This document shows positions 1 through 5,761 of a stretch of DNA of 7,401 bases, piece after piece (positions within the stretch are counted from its first letter, which is position 1; each line of letters begins with the position of its first letter). The DNA lies in the NCBI GenBank assembly GCA_964396055.1, contig CAYNDV010000195.1:1-7401 (forward strand), in the 5' to 3' direction. Made by a program: the position numbers and the translations under genes. This DNA comes from CAYJPV01 sp964396055. Its GTDB lineage: Bacteria > Acidobacteriota > Vicinamibacteria > Vicinamibacterales > JAKQTR01. The notes beneath the pieces are model-generated. The model worked only from the letters and a program-made list of their open reading frames with translations. It was not told where the DNA came from and did not search any database.

Positions 1-6
1 AGTACA

Positions 7-1953
7 ATGATCCCCATGTCCGAGTGGCGGCTTCGGCTGGCGGCGGCGGCGGCGGTGGCGATGCTGGCGTACGGCGGCCCGGCTGCGAGGGAAACCGCGC
101 CGCCACAGGGACCGCCCTCGGCTCCCCCGCTGCAGGCGCCGCCTGCCTCGCCGCCGCAGTCCCCGCCCGCCCAGGATCCGCAGCAGCGTCCGCCGGTGTT
201 TCGCGCCGGCGTGCAACTGGTGCGCGTGGACGTGACGGTGACGGGCCGGGACGACCAGCCGGTGTCCGACCTGCAGGCCGCGGACTTCGAGGTGACCGAA
301 GACGGAGTGCCGCAGACCGTCGAGCAGGCGCAGTTCCTGCGTCTGGACGGGCACCGCCCGACCGGCGACGAAACCTCGCTCGAGATCCGGAACCAGTCCC
401 AGGCCGAAGCCGAGGCGGCCCGGGAGGACGTGCGGCTGTTCGCCCTCTTCCTCGACGACTATCACATCGACAAGGCGCCGGATATCACGCTGCCGCTGCG
501 GCGGGGCCTGTCCGAGTTCGTCCGCAACCTCTGGCCGACCGATCTCATCGCGATCATGGACCCGCTGACGCCGCTCAGTTCGCTGCGGTTCACGCGTTCC
601 CAGCCCGACCTGCTCCGGGTCATCTCGACCTTTGAGGGCCGGCAGGGCGAGCTGTTTCCGGTCAAGGGGCCGCTCGAGGAGGCGCAGTGGGCGTCCGGCC
701 AGGTGCGGCGCCTGCGGGCGGAGGTCACGTTTTCGGCCCTCACAGCCCTGACGATGAAGCTGGGCGGCATGCGGGAGGGGCGCAAGACGATCATCTTCGT
801 CAGCCAGGGGCCGCCGGTGTTCCTCGGCTTCCGCGACGGGAACCTCCAGCAGAACATGCGGGACATCACCGAGGCGGCCAATCGCGGCAACGTCACCATC
901 TACGCGGTCGATCCGCGCGGCCTCGGCGGCGAAGCCCGCCTCGGCGCCCGCGACACGCTGTACCAACTCGCGGGCGAAACCGGCGGGCGCGCCATCGTCA
1001 ACACCAACGACTTTTCGGTGGGCCTCGGCCGGCTGCTGCGTGAGACCAGCGGGTACTACGTCATCGGCTATACGCCGACACGCACGGAAGACGACGGCAA
1101 GTTCCACAAGATCAGCGTGAGGGTGAAGAGGCCTGGCACCCGGGTGCTGGCCCGCCAGGGCTACTGGGCGCCGAGCGGGCGCGAGATGCAGGCTGCGGCA
1201 GAAGCCATGGCCAGGGCGGAGAGCCCCGAGAACGTCCGGCTGGCGACCGCGGCGGCCCAGACGGACCCCACCAAACGCAAGGCCGCGGTGTGGGCGGGCG
1301 TTTCCCCCGGCCCCGAGGGACTGACGCTGGTGCACGTCTCCTGGGAGCCGGCCGACGCCGCCAACGCCGAACAGCTCGCGACGTTGGGCATCGAGGTCCT
1401 GCCGCCGGCAGGCGGCACACCGGTCGTGGCCCCTGTTCGCTGGCCCGCGACCGTGCCGGGCAAGGCCGTGCCAGCCACGGTGCCCATGGCGCTGCCGCCG
1501 GGGACCTATCAGTTCCGTTTCCTCGCGCGGACGGCCGACGATGGGATCGCCGACGACTGGCGGCAGTCCGTCACGATTCCCGATTTCGCCGGCCTGCCCG
1601 TCGGCTTGTCCAGCGCGCGGGCCTTCCGGGCGCGCAGCCTGGCCGAGTGGCGGGCGCTCGAGGCCGAACCCGATCCCCAGCCGGTGGCCGTGTGGAGCTT
1701 CCGCCGGACCGAGCGCGCCCAGGTTGCCGTGTCAGCTTTCGCCGCGACCGGGACCCCCTCGATCGAGGCGTTGATTCTGAGCCGCGACGGCAAGGAGCTC
1801 ACGCGGCTGCCGCTCCCCGCTGTGCGGGATGGCCGCGTCCGGTTCGAGCTGCCCGTCAGGAGTTTCGGCCAGGGCGTGTACATGCTGCGGCTGCTGGCGA
1901 AGCTCGGCGACCAGACCGCCGAGCAGCTGGTTGCCTTCCGCATCGTGCCGTAG
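7..1953 (+). CDS. Secreted VWFA-related Acidobacterial domain protein (TIGR03436-like)
   Basis: This 648-residue protein is probably exported and carries a von Willebrand factor A-like domain; its ligand and role are unknown. Residues 1-28 look like a signal peptide (Arg-containing start, Ala-rich core). A Pro/Gln/Ala-rich linker follows to about residue 63. Residues 64-105 hold the typical lead-in of this family (FRAGVQLVRVDVTV, then DFEVTEDGVPQ). The VWA-like part runs from about 140 to 390 and contains LFALFLDDYHI (D150, D151), GRKTIIFVSQGPP, the strand VTIYAVDPRG, and the closing block SGYYVIGYTP to RQGYWAP. The classical metal-site DxSxS is absent and reads DDYHI instead. Residues 395-648 are a less recognisable, probably beta-rich region. 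ATG 7 is used because a signal peptide follows at once; ATG 16 is an alternative, and the frame is open through bases 1-6, so a start outside the window cannot be excluded. The family is known mainly from Acidobacteriota. Family call is confident; function is not. Confidence 0.9.
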   Translation: MIPMSEWRLRLAAAAAVAMLAYGGPAARETAPPQGPPSAPPLQAPPASPPQSPPAQDPQQRPPVFRAGVQLVRVDVTVTGRDDQPVSDLQAADFEVTEDGVPQTVEQAQFLRLDGHRPTGDETSLEIRNQSQAEAEAAREDVRLFALFLDDYHIDKAPDITLPLRRGLSEFVRNLWPTDLIAIMDPLTPLSSLRFTRSQPDLLRVISTFEGRQGELFPVKGPLEEAQWASGQVRRLRAEVTFSALTALTMKLGGMREGRKTIIFVSQGPPVFLGFRDGNLQQNMRDITEAANRGNVTIYAVDPRGLGGEARLGARDTLYQLAGETGGRAIVNTNDFSVGLGRLLRETSGYYVIGYTPTRTEDDGKFHKISVRVKRPGTRVLARQGYWAPSGREMQAAAEAMARAESPENVRLATAAAQTDPTKRKAAVWAGVSPGPEGLTLVHVSWEPADAANAEQLATLGIEVLPPAGGTPVVAPVRWPATVPGKAVPATVPMALPPGTYQFRFLARTADDGIADDWRQSVTIPDFAGLPVGLSSARAFRARSLAEWRALEAEPDPQPVAVWSFRRTERAQVAVSAFAATGTPSIEALILSRDGKELTRLPLPAVRDGRVRFELPVRSFGQGVYMLRLLAKLGDQTAEQLVAFRIVP

Positions 1954-1992
1954 GCGGCCGGCCACGGCACCACGCCGGACTGCCAGATTCCG

Positions 1993-2011
1993 GCCCGCCT
2001 GCCGGGCGGGC
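1993..2011 (+). terminator. Possible GC hairpin downstream of the VWFA-like gene, no U-tract
   Basis: GCCCGCC (1993-1999) pairs perfectly with GGCGGGC (2005-2011) around a five-base loop, giving a seven-pair all-GC stem about 40 bases after the stop codon. No T-run follows on either strand, so it is not a canonical intrinsic terminator. It could act as a 3'-end stabilising or pausing hairpin, or be a by-product of the high GC content. The position after a gene end is the main argument for a role. Confidence 0.35.
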
Positions 2012-2079
2012 ACGCACGCTGTAAGAAAAACCGAATCGTCCCGTCCTCAACCGCAGGCACCCCCCGGCGTCTAAGCCAC

Positions 2080-2085
2080 AGGAGG
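2080..2085 (+). promoter_or_regulatory. Shine-Dalgarno AGGAGG deciding the DUF5916 start
   Basis: A perfect AGGAGG lies at 2080-2085, five bases before GTG 2091. The in-frame GTG at 2085 shares its first base with this motif, so it cannot be served by it. This supports GTG 2091 as the true start. Confidence 0.75.
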
Positions 2086-2090
2086 TGCCA

Positions 2091-4787
2091 GTGGTCCCAG
2101 CGACGGCTCTGATTCGGCTGAGCGTGGCATGCGTCGTGGCGGCGTGGACGGCGGCCCCGCTCGCGGCGGACGGGGGCACACCGCCGTCGAGGCGAACAGA
2201 CGCCGAAGGCGTGGCCACGCTGGCGCCGACCCGCACGCCGGGCGCGATGGTGATCGACGGCCGGCTGTCGGAGGTGGTGTGGCAGCAGGCCGAGGCCACG
2301 ACGGGCCTGCGGCAGCGCGACCCGAACGAAGGGCAGCCGGAGACCGAACGCACCGAGATCCGCGTGGCGTACGACGACGAAGCCCTGTATGTCGGCGCCC
2401 GGATGCACGACGGCGAGCCGGCCAGGATCGTGCGGCAGTTGTCGCGCCGCGACGCCGACGCCAACTCCGACACCATCACGATCTACCTCGATCCCCAGCA
2501 CGATCACCGGACGGGCGTCCTCCTGCGCGTGAGCGCCGCGGGCTCCCAGGCCGACGCCCTGCTGTACGACGACAACAGCCGCGACTACGCCTGGGACGGC
2601 GTCTGGGACGCGGCCGTGAGTGTCGAGGAGGGCAGCTGGTGCGCCGAGTTGCGGATTCCGTTCTCGCAGCTCCGATTCCGCCCCGGGTCCCGGCAGACGT
2701 GGGGGTTGAACGTGTCGCGCTACATCCAGCGCAAGAACGAAGAGGCCTGGTGGGAACTCGTCCCCAAGACGGAGTCGCGCCTCGCGTCGGCCATGGGACA
2801 CCTGGCCGGCGTCGATGACGTGCCGCCCAAGCGGCACCTCGACCTGCTGCCCTACATCCGGACGGGCATCGACCAGTCCGGCAGCCTGGCGCCCGGTAAC
2901 CCGCTGCGCGGCGGCACCGAGGTCTTCGCCGGCGTGGGGCTCGACGCGAAGTGGGGGTTGACGAGCAGCCTCACGCTCGATGCCGCGGTGAACCCGGACT
3001 TCGGCCAGGTGGAGGTCGATCCGGCTGTGGTCAACCTGACGGCGTTCGAGACGTTCTACGAGGAGAAGCGGCCGTTCTTCATCGAGGGCGGGCAGCTCTA
3101 CACGAACTTCGGCCGCAACGGCCTGCTGCTGTACGGCCGCTTCGGGGCGACGTACCCCAGCCTGTACTACTCGCGCCGCATCGGCCGCGCACCGCAATTG
3201 GCGCCCGACGGCGCATTCGTCGACAGTCCGGTGGCCACGACCATCCTTGGGGCCGGCAAGCTCACCGGGCGTACCGCCGGCAACTGGAACATCGCGTTGC
3301 TCGACGCCCTCACCGGCCGTGAGTTCGCGCAGGTGGCCGATGGCACCGCGCGATCCGACTGGGAGATCGAGCCGCTCACCAACTACATCGCCGCCCGCGC
3401 CAGCCGTGACTTCGGCCGGCAGGGCAGCGTGGGGTTCCTGGCCACGTCGGTCATCAGGAACCTGCGCACCGAACAGCAGCAGATGTCCCTGCCGGACACG
3501 GCCATGGTGTTCGGCGGCGACGGGCACGTCTTCTTCGACCGCAAGCGCACCTGGGTCGCCTCCGGGTCGTTTGCCGGCAGTTGGGTGGCCGGGGAACCCG
3601 CGGCCATGCTGCGCCTGCAGCGGGCGTCGGCGCGGTACTACCAGCGTCCCGACGCGGACCACCTGGCGCTGCAACCCGGCGCCACGGCCCTGTCGGGATG
3701 GACCGGCCAGGTCAACGTGAACCGGCGGGCCGGCCGACTGCTGCTCGACGGCGCGCTCTGGGCCGTGAGCCCCGGGTTCGAGGCCAACGATCTCGGCTAC
3801 TCGCCCCACGCGGACCGGATCGGCGGGCATCTGGGACTCATCTGGCGCAAGACCACGCCCGACCGGTTCTCGCGATCCCGCGATCTCACGGTGCTGAAGT
3901 GGTGGGTGGCCAACTTCGGCGGCGACAAGCAGGTGGACGCCACCCAGGTGTCGCTCAGCGCGGAGTTCCACAACTACTGGCAGGCGCAGCTCAGCGGGTA
4001 CTACAGCACGGCCTCGCAGGACGACCGGCTCACGCGCGGCGGCCCGTCGGCCGAACGCCTGGCGTTCAGGCAGGTGGACGCGTATGTCAGCACGGACCAG
4101 CGCAAGACGCTGTCGGCCACGCTCTACGGCGACTACGGCTGGAACCGCGGCGGGGCGTGGGGCTGGGACGGCACGCTGTCGCTCCGACTGAAGCCCTCGC
4201 AGGCCCTGACGATCGAGAGCGGGCCGCAGGTGTCGAAGGGACACACCCTGCTGCAGTACGTCCGCACGGTCAACGATGACTACGCCACGGCCACCTATGC
4301 CAGCCGCTACGTCTTCGCCGACATCGACCAGGTGGAGGTCTCGTTGCCCACGCGCGTGGACTGGATGTTCACGCCGCGCATGTCGCTCCAGGTGTACCTG
4401 CAGCCGCTCGTCTCGTCTGGCGACTACTGGGGCTTCAAGGAACTGGCCGAGCCCGGGACGTTCAACTACCTGCGCTACGGCGAGCACATCGGCACCGTCG
4501 ACCAGAACAGCCTGACCGGCCGGTACATCGTGGATCCCGACGGCGCGGGCCCCGCCTCGCCGTTCTCGTTCGGCGATCCCGACTTCAACTTCAGGTCGGC
4601 CCGGTTCAACGCGGTGTTCCGATGGGAGTGGCGGCTGGGGTCGACCTTGTACGCCGCGTGGACGCAGCGCCGGGAGACCTTCGCGCCCGTCGGGCAGTTC
4701 GGGTTCGGCCGCGACTTTGGCGCCCTCGCCCATGCCCCGGCGGACAACGTGTTCATGATCAAGGTGGCGTACTGGTTCAACCGCTGA
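2091..4787 (+). CDS. DUF5916 protein with N-terminal CBM9-like domain, probable outer-membrane beta-barrel
   Basis: This 898-residue protein starts at GTG 2091. Residues 1-26 form a likely signal peptide (hydrophobic core, then APLAA). A CBM9-like sandwich spans about residues 45-230: it opens with VIDGRLSEVVW and continues through YDDEALYVGARMHD, the TITIYLDPQ strand, and W/Y-rich blocks ending in EEAWWELVP. The DUF5916 region follows. Its hallmarks are NPDFGQVEVDPA starting at N301 and EEKRPFFIEGGQLY from E324. The rest shows the alternating aromatic/polar strands, with Tyr, Trp and Gly in turns, expected of an outer-membrane barrel, and ends in FMIKVAYWFNR. In this family the CBM9-like domain suggests glycan contact, but substrates are generally unassigned. 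I see no TonB box or plug domain, so calling it a TonB-dependent receptor is not justified. It is separated by 137 bases from the gene before, and transport or surface binding is only inferred. Confidence 0.9.
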   Translation: MVPATALIRLSVACVVAAWTAAPLAADGGTPPSRRTDAEGVATLAPTRTPGAMVIDGRLSEVVWQQAEATTGLRQRDPNEGQPETERTEIRVAYDDEALYVGARMHDGEPARIVRQLSRRDADANSDTITIYLDPQHDHRTGVLLRVSAAGSQADALLYDDNSRDYAWDGVWDAAVSVEEGSWCAELRIPFSQLRFRPGSRQTWGLNVSRYIQRKNEEAWWELVPKTESRLASAMGHLAGVDDVPPKRHLDLLPYIRTGIDQSGSLAPGNPLRGGTEVFAGVGLDAKWGLTSSLTLDAAVNPDFGQVEVDPAVVNLTAFETFYEEKRPFFIEGGQLYTNFGRNGLLLYGRFGATYPSLYYSRRIGRAPQLAPDGAFVDSPVATTILGAGKLTGRTAGNWNIALLDALTGREFAQVADGTARSDWEIEPLTNYIAARASRDFGRQGSVGFLATSVIRNLRTEQQQMSLPDTAMVFGGDGHVFFDRKRTWVASGSFAGSWVAGEPAAMLRLQRASARYYQRPDADHLALQPGATALSGWTGQVNVNRRAGRLLLDGALWAVSPGFEANDLGYSPHADRIGGHLGLIWRKTTPDRFSRSRDLTVLKWWVANFGGDKQVDATQVSLSAEFHNYWQAQLSGYYSTASQDDRLTRGGPSAERLAFRQVDAYVSTDQRKTLSATLYGDYGWNRGGAWGWDGTLSLRLKPSQALTIESGPQVSKGHTLLQYVRTVNDDYATATYASRYVFADIDQVEVSLPTRVDWMFTPRMSLQVYLQPLVSSGDYWGFKELAEPGTFNYLRYGEHIGTVDQNSLTGRYIVDPDGAGPASPFSFGDPDFNFRSARFNAVFRWEWRLGSTLYAAWTQRRETFAPVGQFGFGRDFGALAHAPADNVFMIKVAYWFNR

Positions 4788-4880
4788 CCCCGATCCGCTG
4801 CCCTCGGGACCACGGGCCGTCGGTCGCCCGGTTTGACCGGGAGGAAACGGGCGTCCTATGATGGCCCTCCCGAGTCACTC
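4788..4880. other. Intergenic leader region upstream of the U32-like gene
   Basis: This 93-base gap carries two mutually exclusive short hairpins (4813-4830 and 4827-4841), the purine tract GGGAGGAAA at 4839-4847, and an eight-codon ORF from ATG 4858 that ends on the next start codon. No clear promoter boxes are visible. No T-rich tract marks a terminator for the DUF5916 gene. Confidence 0.55.
4827..4841 (+). other. Small hairpin overlapping an SD-like purine tract
   Basis: CCCGGT (4827-4832) pairs perfectly with ACCGGG (4836-4841) around the loop TTG. The last three bases of the 3' arm (GGG, 4839-4841) belong to the tract GGGAGGAAA, so folding would partly bury that ribosome-binding-like sequence. 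A competing stem, CGGGC 4813-4817 with GCCCG 4826-4830, uses the same bases. The structures are short and the region is GC-rich, so chance is a real explanation. Confidence 0.3.
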
Positions 4881-4884
4881 ATGA
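4858..4884 (+). CDS. Possible eight-residue leader peptide, translationally coupled
   Basis: The mini-ORF reads MMALPSHS and stops at TGA 4882-4884. Its stop overlaps ATG 4881 of the next gene as ATGA, the usual arrangement for translational coupling. The SD-like GGGAGGAAA at 4839-4847 precedes its ATG (about 13 bases from the GGAGG core to ATG 4858), whereas nothing SD-like directly precedes ATG 4881. The peptide shows no codon run typical of attenuation leaders. An ORF this short can arise by chance; the overlap and the missing SD at 4881 are what make it worth recording. Confidence 0.3.
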   Translation: MMALPSHS

Positions 4885-5738
4885 GCGCCGACGACGCCAC
4901 GCCCCCACGTCCGACCCGGCCCGAGGAGATTCTGCCGAGTCCGCCTCCGGATCACCCGCTGATCCTGAAGACGACGCCCGGAAAGCTGCCGGCGCCGCCG
5001 CCGGGCGCCACGTTCACCCTGTCGGCCCGTGGCAAGGTGCCGCAGTTGCCCATCCTGCGGTACCTCGCGCACGAGTATCCGCACGTGGCCGTAGCGCAGA
5101 TCGAGAGCATCTTCGGCTTCGTGGAGCCGTCGCCGCTCTACGGCGGACGGCCGTTCGCCCAGCCCGAACTCTCGCCGCGCGACGTGGCCGTGATGGCCGA
5201 GTGCGGCATCGGCCTGCGCCTGCCCCTGAGCAACCACCACGTGACGCGCGAGGAGTACGAGCAGGAGAAGCCGTTCCTGGCGCGGTACCACCGGAAGGGC
5301 AACTCGGTCATCACCGTCAGCGAAGACCTGGCGGCGTGGATCCGGCAGGACTTCCCGCTCTTCGATCTCGAGGCCAGCGTCATCAAGGAGATCGACACCC
5401 CTGTGAAAATCGCGCGGGTGCTCGAGCGGTACGACACGGTGGTGCTGCCGATGCGCGTGAACCTCGATCTCGCGCTGCTGGACGGCCTGGCGCAGAAGGA
5501 CCGCATCACGCTGTTCGCCAACGCGGGATGCGCCCTGACGTGCCCTTCGAAGATCTGCTATCCCTCCTTCTCCCGCGCCAACAAGGTGGACGGGCCGCAG
5601 AAGACGCTCTGTTCCTTCAGCCTGAAGCCCCGCGAGCTGTACGGCATGCTGGATTTCGATCTCGGCATGCTGGCCGCCATGGGCTACAGCCGCTTCAAGC
5701 TGCTCCGCACCCGATCCCACGGGCTGACGGGATTCTGA
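4881..5738 (+). CDS. Peptidase U32-like protein with four-cysteine (possible Fe-S) cluster, function unknown
   Basis: This 285-residue protein has no signal peptide or membrane segment and is probably cytoplasmic. The first 45 residues are Pro-rich and look disordered. After that come IESIFGF (74-80), YGGRP (87-91), the strand GIGLRLPLSNHH (N118), GNSVITVSEDL from G140, and YDTVVLPMRVNLD. Next is the cysteine block AGCALTCPSKIC, with C217, C221, C226 and then C244. This order resembles U32-like TIM-barrel proteins in which conserved cysteines can hold an iron-sulfur cluster, as in UbiU/UbiV and the tRNA hydroxylation proteins. The spacing C-x3-C-x4-C-x17-C differs from the classical U32 signature, so activity should not be transferred. 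ATG 4881 is chosen because it overlaps the mini-ORF stop; TTG 4833 would add 16 residues with little sign of conservation. The gene lies 23 bases before the thioredoxin-fold gene and is probably cotranscribed with it. The family call rests on remembered motif order. Confidence 0.7.
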   Translation: MSADDATPPRPTRPEEILPSPPPDHPLILKTTPGKLPAPPPGATFTLSARGKVPQLPILRYLAHEYPHVAVAQIESIFGFVEPSPLYGGRPFAQPELSPRDVAVMAECGIGLRLPLSNHHVTREEYEQEKPFLARYHRKGNSVITVSEDLAAWIRQDFPLFDLEASVIKEIDTPVKIARVLERYDTVVLPMRVNLDLALLDGLAQKDRITLFANAGCALTCPSKICYPSFSRANKVDGPQKTLCSFSLKPRELYGMLDFDLGMLAAMGYSRFKLLRTRSHGLTGF

Positions 5739-5751
5739 CCCGCAGCCGCAC

Positions 5752-5756
5752 GGAGA
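5752..5756 (+). promoter_or_regulatory. Ribosome-binding site of the thioredoxin-fold gene
   Basis: GGAGA at 5752-5756 lies five bases before ATG 5762. It sits in the 23-base gap after the U32-like gene and supports both this start and cotranscription with that gene. Confidence 0.65.
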
Positions 5757-5761
5757 CTCGC

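Larger units (their letters stand above)
1954..2090. other. Intergenic region between VWFA-like and DUF5916 genes
   Basis: This is a 137-base gap. It contains one strong GC hairpin (1993-2011), a short A-rich patch (about 2024-2030) and, at its 3' end, the Shine-Dalgarno for the next gene. I see no convincing -35/-10 pair, tRNA or small gene. The gap is long enough for the DUF5916 gene to have its own promoter, but I cannot point to one. Confidence 0.6.

Noticed and set aside
115..195. Repetitive CCGCC-rich stretch as a possible DNA repeat
   Set aside because: It encodes the Pro/Gln/Ala linker after the signal peptide of the VWFA-like protein. The periodicity is explained by proline and alanine codons, with no exact repeat unit.
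2012..2079. Promoter for the DUF5916 gene around the A-rich patch
   Set aside because: The patch near 2024-2030 resembles no -10 box at proper distance from a -35 box, so no promoter is annotated.
1509..4733. A 1074-codon open frame on the minus strand opposite the DUF5916 gene
   Set aside because: Its translation is Arg/Pro/Ala/Val-rich with no recognisable domain, and it lies opposite a well-supported gene. Long antisense frames are expected when codon third positions are almost always G or C.
4833..4880. TTG 4833 as the start of the U32-like gene
   Set aside because: TTG 4833 lies in the loop of a hairpin, has no upstream Shine-Dalgarno, and adds 16 residues of no recognisable character. 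ATG 4881 overlaps the mini-ORF stop and is the better choice.
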